Source: Streptomyces malaysiensis subsp. samsunensis (GTDB taxonomy: Bacteria; Actinomycetota; Actinomycetes; Streptomycetales; Streptomycetaceae). Taken from it: a DNA stretch of 64,000 nt. The DNA is taken from contig NZ_JANIIC010000020.1 in assembly GCF_024519315.1 (NCBI RefSeq), positions 62,001 through 126,000 on the forward strand, given 5' to 3'. This document shows positions 40,229 to 48,554 of the stretch, one piece after another; the first letter of the stretch is position 1, and every line of letters begins with the position of its first letter. A program made the position numbers and the translations under genes. The notes beneath the pieces are model-generated. The model was not told where the DNA came from and searched no databases. It saw only the letters and a list, made by a program, of their open reading frames with translations.

Positions 40229-41425
40229 CTACTGCCGCAGATCCCGCTTCGCGGCGATCTTGCTCGACATCCCGAAGATCTCGATGAAGCCCTTGGACAG
40301 CGACTGGTCGAAGGTGTCGCCGGTGTCGTAGGTCGCCAGGTTGAAGTCGTAGAGCGACGCCTGCGACTTCCGTCCGGTGACGACGGCCCGGCCGCCGTGC
40401 AGGGTCATCCGGATCTCACCGGACACCTGCTCGTTCGCCTCGGCGATGAAGCCGTCCAGGGCCCGCTTGAGCGGCGAGAACCACAGACCGTCGTAGACCA
40501 GCTCGCCCCAGCGCTGCTCGACCTGCCGCTTGTAGCGGGCCAGCTCGCGCTCGACGGTGACGGCCTCCAGCTCCTGGTGGGCGGTGATCAGCGCGATGGC
40601 GCCGGGCGCCTCGTAGACCTCCCGCGACTTGATCCCCACCAGCCGGTCCTCGACCATGTCGATCCGGCCGACGCCCTGGGCGCCCGCCCGCTCGTTGAGC
40701 CGCTGGACGGCCTGGAGCACGGTGACCGGCTCACCGTCGATCGCGACGGGGACGCCCTTGTCGAAGGTGATGATCACCTCGTCGGCCTCGCGCGGGGTGG
40801 CCGGGTCCGCGGTGTACTCGTAGACGTCCTCGATCGGCGCGTTCCAGATGTCCTCCAGGAAGCCGGTCTCCACGGCCCGCCCGAAGACGTTCTGGTCGAT
40901 CGAGTACGGGGACTTCCTGGTGGTCGCGATCGGCAGGCCCTTGGCCTCGCAGAAGGCGATCGCCCGGTCCCGGGTCATGGCGTAGTCCCGGACCGGCGCG
41001 ATGCAGGTCAGATCGGGGGCGAGGGAGGAGATACCGGCCTCGAACCGCACCTGGTCGTTCCCCTTGCCGGTGCAGCCGTGGGCGACGGTCCCGGCGCCGT
41101 GCTTACGGGCGGCAGCCACCAGGTGCTTGACGATGGCCGGCCGGGACAGCGCGGAGACCAGCGGGTAGCGGTCCATGTACAGCGCGTTGGCCTTGATCGC
41201 CGGAAGGCAGTACTCCTCGGCGAACTCGTCCTTGGCGTCCGCGACCTCCGCCTCGACCGCCCCGCAGGCGAGCGCGCGCTTGCGGATGACGTCCAGGTCC
41301 TCGCCGCCCTGGCCGACGTCCACGGCGACGGCGATGACCTCGGCACCCGTCTCCTCGGCGATCCAGCCGATGGCGACGGACGTGTCCAGTCCGCCGGAGT
41401 AGGCGAGTACGACGCGCTCGGTCAC
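40229..41425 (-). CDS. argG: Argininosuccinate synthase
   Basis: GTG 41425 follows AAGGAGG and yields 398 residues, the normal length. The PP-loop ATP pyrophosphatase motif YSGGLDTS lies near residue 8, with APVRDYAMTRD, SPYSIDQNVFGRAVE and the tetramerisation tail. It condenses citrulline and aspartate at the cost of ATP to AMP and PPi. Upstream in-frame codons to 41470 overlap the predicted ArgR boxes and are rejected. In S. coelicolor argG is, from memory, not next to argH, so this adjacency is a small difference. Confidence 0.96.
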   Translation of the reverse strand: MTERVVLAYSGGLDTSVAIGWIAEETGAEVIAVAVDVGQGGEDLDVIRKRALACGAVEAEVADAKDEFAEEYCLPAIKANALYMDRYPLVSALSRPAIVKHLVAAARKHGAGTVAHGCTGKGNDQVRFEAGISSLAPDLTCIAPVRDYAMTRDRAIAFCEAKGLPIATTRKSPYSIDQNVFGRAVETGFLEDIWNAPIEDVYEYTADPATPREADEVIITFDKGVPVAIDGEPVTVLQAVQRLNERAGAQGVGRIDMVEDRLVGIKSREVYEAPGAIALITAHQELEAVTVERELARYKRQVEQRWGELVYDGLWFSPLKRALDGFIAEANEQVSGEIRMTLHGGRAVVTGRKSQASLYDFNLATYDTGDTFDQSLSKGFIEIFGMSSKIAAKRDLRQ

Positions 41426-41454
41426 GGGTGCCTCCTTACGATCCATACGCTTCT

Positions 41455-41490
41455 CTGCATGAGTATGCATTGCTCTGCATGATTCGTCAA
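41455..41490 (-). promoter_or_regulatory. Paired ARG boxes upstream of argG
   Basis: CTGCATGAGTATGCAT (41455-41470) is followed exactly 20 bp on by CTGCATGATTCGTCAA (41475-41490). The first contains the perfect palindrome TGCATGAGTATGCA apart from its centre. The geometry matches the site upstream of argC, and both lie about 30 bp before the start codon, suiting repression by the ArgR hexamer. Confidence 0.8.
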
Positions 41491-41602
41491 AGCGAGGCGG
41501 GCGCTTTCACCAAGCGTTGGCACTCTCCCCATTCGGCCACCGGGTGAGAGACCATGGCTGCGGCGGGGAGCGCAGTTGCGGACCGAGGGGGAGTCGGGGC
41601 CC

Positions 41603-41839
41603 GTGCAGAAGAAGCAGATGATCGTGCTCGGCGTGATCGTGGCCGGAGTTCTGTGGATCAACAACCATGGTGACGGCAACACCCGCGACGGCAAGTCGCC
41701 GAATCCGCGCCAGTCGGACCGGTACCCCGTCCACTTCCAGAAGGACGACGGTAAGGGCAGCAAGAGCGGGAAGGGCGACAAGAAGCAGCCCGAACCGCGC
41801 TCGACGGTGTCCTATCCGATCAAGTTCCACCATCGGTGA
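41603..41839 (+). CDS. Small single-helix membrane/secreted protein
   Basis: GTG 41603 gives 78 residues: a basic start VQKKQ, one hydrophobic helix MIVLGVIVAGVLWI, then a soluble Lys/Gly-rich polar part and the end STVSYPIKFHHR. Positively charged residues precede the helix, so the tail probably lies outside. I know of no function. GAGGGGGAG upstream supports the start. Confidence 0.6.
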   Translation: MQKKQMIVLGVIVAGVLWINNHGDGNTRDGKSPNPRQSDRYPVHFQKDDGKGSKSGKGDKKQPEPRSTVSYPIKFHHR

Positions 41840-41952
41840 CACATCGATCGCGGCATGGCCGCGCGTCCTCCGTACGAGACGACTCCCGCCCGCCCGGGGC
41901 CGTTCATGGCGGCGTGGGACCGCGTTCGGAACCGGAACGCACGCTGACCGCC

Positions 41953-42813
41953 ATGAATCAGCTGAACACTGCCTCCAGCCGGCGCCGATTCCTCGCCGCG
42001 GCGGTCGGCCTCGGCGCCACCGCCGCCGCCGGGACGTCCGGGGTGGCGGCCGCCGCCCCGGGGCCGCGGTCCCTGCGCGTGGCCACGTTCAACATCCACC
42101 ATGGCGCGAGCCCCGCCGACGTACTGGACCTGGAGCGGGTCGCCCGGGTGATCGAGTCCATGCGGGTGGACGCCGTCGGCTTGCAGGAGGTCGACCGGTA
42201 CTGGAAGCGCAGCGGCTTCGTCGACCAGCCCGCCTGGCTGGGCGAGCGGCTGGGCATGCATCACGCCTTCGGCGCCAACCTCGACTTGGCCCCGGAGGAG
42301 CCCGGCCGGCCGCGCCGCCAGTACGGCACCGCGGTGCTCTCCCGGTGGCCGATCCTGTCGTGGACCAACACCCACCTTCCGCTCGTCCCCGGCCATGAGC
42401 AGCGCGGACTGCTCCGGGCCACGCTGGGCGTGCGCGGCACGTGTGCCGACTTCGCGGTGACGCATCTCCAGCACAACGACGGCCAGGAGCGCGAGCGGCA
42501 GTCGGCCCGGATCGTGGAACTCCTCGGGTCCGCCCCCGAACGCACCATCCTGGTCGGTGACCTGAACGCCACGGCCGAGACCCCGGAGATCCGGATCCTG
42601 ACCGGGGCGCTCGACGATGTGTGGCCGCTGGTCGGCACCGGCGACGGCTTCACCTACGACTCCGTCAACCCGCACGCCCGTATCGACTTCCTGCTCCCCT
42701 CCCGGGACGTCCGCCCGCTCACCGCCCAGGTGTTCACGGCGGACCCGGAGGCGTCCGACCATCTGCCGGTGGTGAGCGAACTGCTGCTGCCCACCGGCCG
42801 CCACCGGCGTTGA
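41953..42813 (+). CDS. Secreted endonuclease/exonuclease/phosphatase-family protein
   Basis: The 286-residue protein has a Tat-type signal (SSRRRFLAAAVGLGATAAAG, cleavage near residue 37). The EEP domain follows with VATFNIHHGAS, LQEVD (metal-binding Glu), LVGDLNATAETPE and ASDHLPVVSELLL (final Asp-His pair). These metal-dependent hydrolases cut phosphodiester bonds in DNA, RNA, inositol phosphates or sphingomyelin; the substrate cannot be decided. Not in an obvious operon. Confidence 0.9.
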   Translation: MNQLNTASSRRRFLAAAVGLGATAAAGTSGVAAAAPGPRSLRVATFNIHHGASPADVLDLERVARVIESMRVDAVGLQEVDRYWKRSGFVDQPAWLGERLGMHHAFGANLDLAPEEPGRPRRQYGTAVLSRWPILSWTNTHLPLVPGHEQRGLLRATLGVRGTCADFAVTHLQHNDGQERERQSARIVELLGSAPERTILVGDLNATAETPEIRILTGALDDVWPLVGTGDGFTYDSVNPHARIDFLLPSRDVRPLTAQVFTADPEASDHLPVVSELLLPTGRHRR

Positions 42814-42931
42814 CGTACCACCCGCGAAGGGCGGGCCGAAACCCGAACCCGTGAATCCCGGCGGCCTTTGAGTCATCGTCCTCTTCCAGCCGTATTCCCT
42901 TGTGCCGGAGCCCAAGGGAAGGGGACAGGCA

Positions 42932-44302
42932 GTGACGACGCTACTGAACAGCCGGGCCGGGCGGCGGCAGGCCATGCGCCGCATCCAGCCTCGCCGTTCG
43001 CCCGCCGTGCCGTTGATCCTGCTCAGCCTGGCAGGTGCGGCGGCGGTGCTGTCGCTGTGGTGGCACAACACCCCGAACGTCGAGGGCACCGCGGAGTGGC
43101 TCACCCACGCCGGGCGGCTCAGCGGGCTGCTCGGCGGCTATGTGCTCGCCCTCGTCGTGCTCCAGATGGCGCGCGTCCCGGCGCTGGAGCGGCGGGTGGG
43201 GTCGGACCGGGTGGCCCGGTGGCACGCGATGAGCGGGCGGTACGCGCTGTGCCTGATCGTGGCGCATGTCGGGCTGATCATCGCGGGCTACGCGGAGCAG
43301 GCGGGCACCGGTCTCGTCGACCAGTCGGTGACCGTGGTCATGGACTACCCGGACATGATCAAGGCGACGGTCGGCACCGCGATGCTGGTGGCGATCGGGC
43401 TGATCTCGGCGGGGGCGGCACGCCGCCGGATGCCGTACGAGGTGTGGTACTACCTGCATCTGTTCACCTATCTGGCGGTCTTCCTGACCTTCTGGCACCA
43501 GCTGGCGACGGGCGCGGAGTTCGTCGGGAACAAGACCGCGGAGACCGCCTGGTACGCGCTGTACGGCACGGTCACCGCGCTGGTGGTGTGGTACCGGCTG
43601 CTGGTGCCGCTGCGGCTGAACCTGCGGCACCGGATGCGGGTGGCGGCCGTCGTCCCGGAGGCGCCCGGGGTGGTGTCGGTGCTGATCAAGGGGCGCAGGC
43701 TGCACCGGATCGGCGCGCAGGCCGGGCAGTTCTTCCGATGGCGGTTCCTGGCCCCGGGCATGCGCTGGGGCTCCCATCCCTATTCGCTCTCCGCGCCGCC
43801 CCGGCCGGAGCTGCTGCGGATCACGGTGAAGGCGGTGGGCGGCCACAGCACCGGGCTGGCCTCGCTGAAGCCGGGGACGCGGGTGTGGGCGGAGGGGCCG
43901 TACGGGGCGATGACCGCGGCGCGGCGCAGCCGCGGAAAGGTGCTGATGATCGCGGGCGGGGCCGGGATCACCCCGATCCGGGCGCTGTTCGAGACGCTGC
44001 CCGGCAAGGGCGGCGACCTCACCCTGCTGTACCGGGCCCGCAGCGTCGAGGACCTGGCGCTGTGGGACGAGCTGAAGCAGATCGCGACCGAGCGCGGGGC
44101 CCGGCTGCTGTACGCGGTGAACGGCCCGGACGGCGCCCGCCCGGAGATCACCCCGGAGCGGCTGCGCCATCTGCTCCCCGATATCGAGGACCACGACGTC
44201 TATCTGTGCGGCCCACCGGGCCTGGCCGAGCACGCCTACGGGGCGCTGCGCGAGGCGGGCGTCCCGGATCGCCGGATCCACCACGAATCCTTCGAGCTGT
44301 GA
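42932..44302 (+). CDS. Ferric-reductase-like transmembrane oxidoreductase
   Basis: The 456-residue protein has an N-terminal membrane domain (about 25-215, six helices) with histidines in RWHAMSGRYALCLIVAHVG and YYLHLFTYLAVFLTFWHQL that fit bis-heme b ligation, followed by an FAD/NAD(P)H reductase domain. The latter shows HPYSLSAPP, AEGPYGAM, IAGGAGITPIRALFE and VYLCGPPGL. It should pass electrons from cytoplasmic NAD(P)H via FAD to heme and outward. The two downstream genes point to a flavinylated acceptor. GTG 42932 (VTTLLNS) follows AAGGGAAGGGG. Confidence 0.88.
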   Translation: MTTLLNSRAGRRQAMRRIQPRRSPAVPLILLSLAGAAAVLSLWWHNTPNVEGTAEWLTHAGRLSGLLGGYVLALVVLQMARVPALERRVGSDRVARWHAMSGRYALCLIVAHVGLIIAGYAEQAGTGLVDQSVTVVMDYPDMIKATVGTAMLVAIGLISAGAARRRMPYEVWYYLHLFTYLAVFLTFWHQLATGAEFVGNKTAETAWYALYGTVTALVVWYRLLVPLRLNLRHRMRVAAVVPEAPGVVSVLIKGRRLHRIGAQAGQFFRWRFLAPGMRWGSHPYSLSAPPRPELLRITVKAVGGHSTGLASLKPGTRVWAEGPYGAMTAARRSRGKVLMIAGGAGITPIRALFETLPGKGGDLTLLYRARSVEDLALWDELKQIATERGARLLYAVNGPDGARPEITPERLRHLLPDIEDHDVYLCGPPGLAEHAYGALREAGVPDRRIHHESFEL

Positions 44303-44367
44303 CCGAGACGTACCCGCCAGGACCGACACGTCCCAGCCGCGACCCGGCTGTTCGAGCTGTGACCGAG
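44291..44367. repeat. 17-bp direct repeat spanning a stop codon
   Basis: TTCGAGCTGTGACCGAG occurs at 44291-44307, containing the reductase stop codon, and again at 44351-44367, exactly 60 bp later, just ahead of the FMN-binding gene start. Confidence 0.9.
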
Positions 44368-44375
44368 GTGAAGCC

Positions 44376-44852
44376 ATGAAGAGGAAGCATCCGTTGCGCC
44401 GCATCGTCGTGGGAACGGCCGCCACCGTCTCCGGTGTGGTGCTGCTGCTCGCGCTGAAGCAGCCCGGTTCGGGGGGCGGTCAGACCGTCGCCCAGAACCA
44501 GCCGGGGCAGGCGCCCCCGGTCGCGGCCACGGCACCGCCGGGCGGGGGCGGCGCGGGGGCCGGGGCGGGCGCGGGCGACGCCCGTACGGTCACCGGGGAC
44601 GTCGCGCAGACGCAGTACGGCCCGGTCCAGGTGAGCCTCACCGTCAGCGGTGGGAAGATCACCGCCGCGCAGGCGGTCAAGACGCCGAACTCCGGACCGC
44701 AGAGCGAGCAGATCGCCAAGGACTCCATTCCGAAGCTCAACCAGCAGGCGGTGACCGCGGCGAAGGTGGACACGGTCTCCGGTGCCACCTACACCAGCGA
44801 GGGCTACGCCAAGTCCTTGCAGAGCGCGCTCGACAAGGCGGGTGCCCGATGA
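44376..44852 (+). CDS. FMN-binding domain protein with covalent flavin site
   Basis: The 158-residue protein has a basic N-terminus, one membrane anchor (about 10-27), a low-complexity Pro/Gly/Ala linker (35-70) and an FMN-binding domain (about 72-158). The sequence DTVSGATYTSEGY matches the flavinylation motif S-G-A-T, whose Thr (residue about 141) receives FMN by a phosphoester bond from ApbE. The domain should lie outside the membrane. It follows the reductase and overlaps apbE by 4 bp. Confidence 0.9.
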   Translation: MKRKHPLRRIVVGTAATVSGVVLLLALKQPGSGGGQTVAQNQPGQAPPVAATAPPGGGGAGAGAGAGDARTVTGDVAQTQYGPVQVSLTVSGGKITAAQAVKTPNSGPQSEQIAKDSIPKLNQQAVTAAKVDTVSGATYTSEGYAKSLQSALDKAGAR

Positions 44853-45640
44853 CGTACGAGAGCTGCGAACCCGAGCCGCTGCGCCATGTCGAGCACGTCA
44901 TGGGCACGGTCTTCTCCTTCGACGTACGCGAGGTCGCCGCCGCCGACCGGCCCCGGGTGCAGGCCGCGCTGGACGGGGCCGTGGTGGGGCTGCACCGGGT
45001 GGACGAACTGTTCTCCACCTACCGCCGGGACAGCCAGATCAGCCGGCTGGGCCGCGGTGAACTGACCCTCGCGCAGTGCGATCCGGAGGTCCGGGACGTA
45101 CTGCGGATGTGCGAGGACGCGGAGCACCGCAGCGGCGGCTGGTTCACCGCACGCTACGCAGGTGGCCGCCTCGACCCGACGGGCCTGGTCAAGGGCTGGG
45201 CCGTGGAGCGCGCCGCCCGGATGCTGGTCTCGTCGGGCGCCGGGTCGGTGTGTGTGAACGGCGGCGGCGACGTCCAGGTGCACGGCGGCCCCTGGCGGGT
45301 GGGGATCGCCGATCCGCTGCGCCGGGGCGAACTGGCGGCGGTCGTGGAGGCGCTCGGCGAACTGGCCGTGGCCACCTCGGGCCCGGCCGAACGGGGCTGC
45401 CACATCCTGGACCCGCACACCGGGCGTCCCCCGGCGGAGGGCCTGGCCTCGGTCACCGTGATCGCCGCCGGGCTGGCCGACGCGGACGCCTGGGCCACCG
45501 CGGCCTGCGCCATGGGCGCCGAACGCGCCCGCCCCTGGCTGGGCCGGCTCCCCGACGCCGAGGCGTTCGTCATCACCGCCGACGGCTCCACCTGGCACAC
45601 CAGCGGCTTCGCCCGCTATGCGGCGGGCCTGTGCGTATGA
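44849..45640 (+). CDS. apbE: FAD:protein FMN transferase
   Basis: The 263-residue ApbE protein has EHVMGTVFSFDVR at the N-terminus, DELFSTYRRDSQISRLGRG, DPTGLVKGWAVERAA, NGGGDVQVHG and HILDPHTGRPP, the blocks that bind FAD and Mg. It transfers FMN from FAD to the Thr of target proteins; the obvious target is the neighbouring FMN-binding protein. No signal peptide is seen, so it may flavinylate in the cytoplasm before export, or the start may be misjudged. ATGA overlap shows coupling. Confidence 0.93.
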   Translation: MTYESCEPEPLRHVEHVMGTVFSFDVREVAAADRPRVQAALDGAVVGLHRVDELFSTYRRDSQISRLGRGELTLAQCDPEVRDVLRMCEDAEHRSGGWFTARYAGGRLDPTGLVKGWAVERAARMLVSSGAGSVCVNGGGDVQVHGGPWRVGIADPLRRGELAAVVEALGELAVATSGPAERGCHILDPHTGRPPAEGLASVTVIAAGLADADAWATAACAMGAERARPWLGRLPDAEAFVITADGSTWHTSGFARYAAGLCV

Positions 45641-45671
45641 CCGCGGCGTCCGGCGTCCCGGGGCCGGGTTC

Positions 45672-46460
45672 CTACGGCTTGTGCGCGGTGGTGAGGAAGT
45701 CCAGGACGAGGGGGCCGGCGTGGGCGCGGCACTCCTCGAAGTAGGCGTGCCGGCCATGGGGGACCAGATGCAGTCGGGCGCCGGGGATGCGGTCGGCGAG
45801 CAGGGGTGCGTTGGCGGTGGGGTTGAGCAGGTCGTCGCTTCCGTGGACGACCAGGGTGGGGGCGCCGATGTCCGGCAGGAGGTCCCAGGCGTTGTGCCGG
45901 CTGCTGGCCGCGAGGTGGTGGCGCCGGGCGTGGGCGGGCATGCGAGGGTCGCCGAGGGTGTGGTGCGGGCCGGGATGGGAGGCGAGCCATCGGGGGGTGT
46001 ACATCAGCTCCAGCAGGGCCTGTCGCGCGGCTCCGGGCTGAGGCCGCGTCAGGGCTCGGCGGACGTCGTTGCCGCGTTCGACGGCGTGCGGACCGCCGGG
46101 TGAGGTGCAGCCGAGAACCAGGGCGCTCACCCGGCGCGGGTGGCGGGCCGCGATGTGCTGGGCCACTCGTCCGCCCATGGACGTGCCGTAGACATCGGCC
46201 CGGTCGATGCCGAGTTCGTCGAGGACGGCGATGACGTCCTGGGCGAACAGTCCGGTGCTGTAGGGGGTGTCGGGCTTGTCGCTGTCGCCGGTGCCGCGGT
46301 AGTCGAGCGTGAGGGTGGCGCGAGCGGGATGGAAGTCGGTGCGAACCGCGTCCCACCAGTGGTGGTTGTTGGCCTGGCCCGCCAGCAGGACCAGCGGCGC
46401 CCCCTGGCCCCGGAGCTGGTAGGCGATGCGGGTTCCGTCCGGTGTGATGGCGTACGTCAT
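45672..46460 (-). CDS. Alpha/beta hydrolase
   Basis: The 262-residue protein starts MTYAITPDGTRIAYQLRG and shows VLLAGQANNHHWWD, nucleophile elbow YGTSMGGRVAQH (Ser in T-S-M-G-G) and His in PHGRHAYFEE. Family members include esterases and C-C hydrolases; substrate unknown. The ATG 46460 is preferred to 46505. It runs convergent to apbE. Confidence 0.88.
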   Translation of the reverse strand: MTYAITPDGTRIAYQLRGQGAPLVLLAGQANNHHWWDAVRTDFHPARATLTLDYRGTGDSDKPDTPYSTGLFAQDVIAVLDELGIDRADVYGTSMGGRVAQHIAARHPRRVSALVLGCTSPGGPHAVERGNDVRRALTRPQPGAARQALLELMYTPRWLASHPGPHHTLGDPRMPAHARRHHLAASSRHNAWDLLPDIGAPTLVVHGSDDLLNPTANAPLLADRIPGARLHLVPHGRHAYFEECRAHAGPLVLDFLTTAHKP

Positions 46461-46497
46461 CGGCTTCCGGGCGCCGGCAGAAGCACCGGCCCGGCCC

Positions 46498-47124
46498 TCA
46501 GACACCTGCGGCCACCGCGGCGCCCAGCCCCAGCAGGACGACGCCGGTGGCCACGCTGATCCCCCGCAGGACGACCGGCTGCGACACCAGGGCGCGCCCT
46601 CGGCTGACGACCCAGGTGAGCACCATGTACCAGGAGGCGCTGACGAGCGCCCACAGGGCTCCCAGGGCGACGGTTGACAGGAACACCGGGCCCTTCGAGG
46701 TCACGAACTGGGGCAGCACCGAGACGGCGAACACGCCCGCCTTGGGGTTGCCGAGGTTGGTGATCAGGCCGGTGAGATATCCGCCCGCGAAGCCGGTGGC
46801 GCGCCCGCCCGCGGAGGGCGGGCGGGTGGAGACGGTGGTGGTGAGCGCGGTCCGTAGCGTCTTCACCCCGAGGATCATCAGCACGACGCCGCCCGCGATC
46901 CGGAGCACCGCGTACGCGGTGGGGCTGGCCAGCAGGACGGCGGACAGCCCGGCCGCGGCGGCCGTGGACCACAGCAGGAAGCCGCTGGCATTGCCCGCGA
47001 GCGTGCCTCGGAGCGTACGTTGGCCGCCTTCCAGAACCTGCCTGATCATCAGGGCTTGACTCGCGCCTGGCAGCATCGCCAGCAACAAGGTGGTGGCGAT
47101 GAAAACGGGCAGATGCGTGGGCAT
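46498..47124 (-). CDS. LysE-family amino-acid exporter
   Basis: The 208-residue membrane protein has about six helices and the LysE/RhtB core LPGASQALMIRQVLEGGQRTLRGTLAGNASG, with NLGNPKAGVFAVSVLPQF in the middle. It exports amino acids or related small molecules. The usual partner, a divergent LysR regulator, is reduced here to its C-terminal half. Confidence 0.9.
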   Translation of the reverse strand: MPTHLPVFIATTLLLAMLPGASQALMIRQVLEGGQRTLRGTLAGNASGFLLWSTAAAAGLSAVLLASPTAYAVLRIAGGVVLMILGVKTLRTALTTTVSTRPPSAGGRATGFAGGYLTGLITNLGNPKAGVFAVSVLPQFVTSKGPVFLSTVALGALWALVSASWYMVLTWVVSRGRALVSQPVVLRGISVATGVVLLGLGAAVAAGV

Positions 47125-47210
47125 GGGAAAGAACCCCTTCCGGGGATTGCGGCCGATGGGTCTGCCACCAGGCTTCCTCTCTCGCGCCCCTAAGAGAAGT
47201 TAAAAGAAAG

Positions 47211-47771
47211 CGCGGGGCGCGCCTGGACGTGGCCATCGTCGCGTCCTGGGGCACGCCGCTCGCGCCGCCCCCACACGTACGGGCTCACTCACTCCTGTTG
47301 GACCCGATGGTCGTGGTTCTCCCCGATGACCATCCACTGGCCACCGGGCAGCCCGCGGACACCGAACTCCACCTGGAACAACTGCGCGCGGAATCGTGGG
47401 TTTCCATCCTGGCCGGCCATGCCGCCCGCGAACAGTTCCACGACGCCGCCCGCGAGGCCGGCTTCACCCCCACCGTGCGGTTCGAGACCGAGTCCTACGA
47501 CGTCGCCCAGGCCCTCGTCGGCACCGGCATCGCGGTGGCCCTGGTCTCGCGCCTGGCCCTGACCCATGCGCCTGGCACCACCCATCGCGAACTGGTCCGC
47601 CCCAGGCCCTACCGCCAGCTCTACGCCGTGACCAAGGCCGACGCCAGCCTCACACCACTCGCCGACATGCTCATCGGCCTCCTGCGTGATGTCGCCCGCG
47701 ACATCACCGCCACCTGGGAGGCTCCCCCGCGAGAAGAACAAGGCTCGTCGAACTCACCGCACGGAGCCTGA
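47211..47771 (+). pseudogene. LysR regulator fragment lacking the HTH domain
   Basis: The reading frame from about 47211 contains LDVAIVASWGTPLAPP, VVLPDDHPLATG, LVGTGIAVALVSRLAL and PYRQLYAVTK, the C-terminal half of a LysR ligand-binding domain. The N-terminal winged helix-turn-helix and first part of the sensor domain (about 150 residues) are absent; an AT-rich stretch at 47192-47210 marks the break. Upstream is the divergent LysE gene at 47124. It cannot bind DNA as a LysR protein, so it is called a pseudogene, although the remaining frame is open. Confidence 0.85.
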
Positions 47772-47930
47772 AGAGCCCCGGGTTCCGAATCGACACCGCC
47801 TGGTCCGAAGCGGCCGGCCCCGCTCCGGTTCCTCCGTCCGCCGGCCGTGGCTGCGCGAGCGCAGGGCCTTGGCGGCCGTACGCCCATGGAAGCATCGCCC
47901 CGGCGACCGCCCGCGGGGATAATGCGGCAC

Positions 47931-48527
47931 ATGGGAAAGGTGTACGAACGCATCGACGGCAGACTCCGCACCTTCATCGAAGAGCAGAAGATGTTCTTCA
48001 CCGCCACCGCCCCGCTGGCCGGGGACGGCACGGTGAATCTCTCCCCGAAGGGGCTGGCCGGCTCCTTCGCCGTGATCGACGAACTGACCGTGGCCTACCT
48101 GGACTTCGCGGGGAGCAACGCGGAGACCATCGCCCATCTGCGGGAGAACGGCAGGATCACCCTGATGTGGTGCGCCTTCACCGGCCCGCCGAACATCGTG
48201 CGGGTGCATGGCCGGGGCGAGCCGGTGTTCCGTGACGATCCGCGCTTCGCCACGCTGCTGGCGCACTTCCCGGACATCGATGTCGACGACCACGGGCTAC
48301 GGGCGATCATCGTGGTGGCGGCCGAGCTGATCCGGGACACCTGCGGTTACGCGGTCCCGTATCTGGACTACCGCGAGGACCGCCCGCTGCACGCCTCCCG
48401 CTTCCGGCGGGAGGACGACGAGTCGCTGGACCGCTACTTCCACAAGAAGGAGCACATCGCCAGCAGCATCGACGGGCTGCCGGGGCTTCCGCTGCCGCTG
48501 CCGCCCCTGAGTTCCCGTTCCACATAG
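47931..48527 (+). CDS. Pyridoxamine 5'-phosphate oxidase-like flavoprotein
   Basis: The 198-residue protein has a split-barrel fold with FFTATAPLAGDGTVNLSPKG, VAYLDFAGSNAETIAHLREN, MWCAFTGPPNIVRVHGRGE, and a C-terminal CGYAVPYLDYREDR. It resembles the F420/FMN-binding PPOX subgroup, not true PdxH. Possible role in reduction of quinones or other small molecules; not determined. ATG 47931 is chosen, but ATG 47922 is only three codons upstream. Confidence 0.85.
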   Translation: MGKVYERIDGRLRTFIEEQKMFFTATAPLAGDGTVNLSPKGLAGSFAVIDELTVAYLDFAGSNAETIAHLRENGRITLMWCAFTGPPNIVRVHGRGEPVFRDDPRFATLLAHFPDIDVDDHGLRAIIVVAAELIRDTCGYAVPYLDYREDRPLHASRFRREDDESLDRYFHKKEHIASSIDGLPGLPLPLPPLSSRST

Positions 48528-48554
48528 TGGGTGTAGTGACCACATAACGAGACG

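Noticed and set aside
38840..41482. An 880-codon plus-strand open frame opposite argH and argG
   Set aside because: Both minus-strand genes are unmistakable arginine enzymes and the plus frame has no family character.
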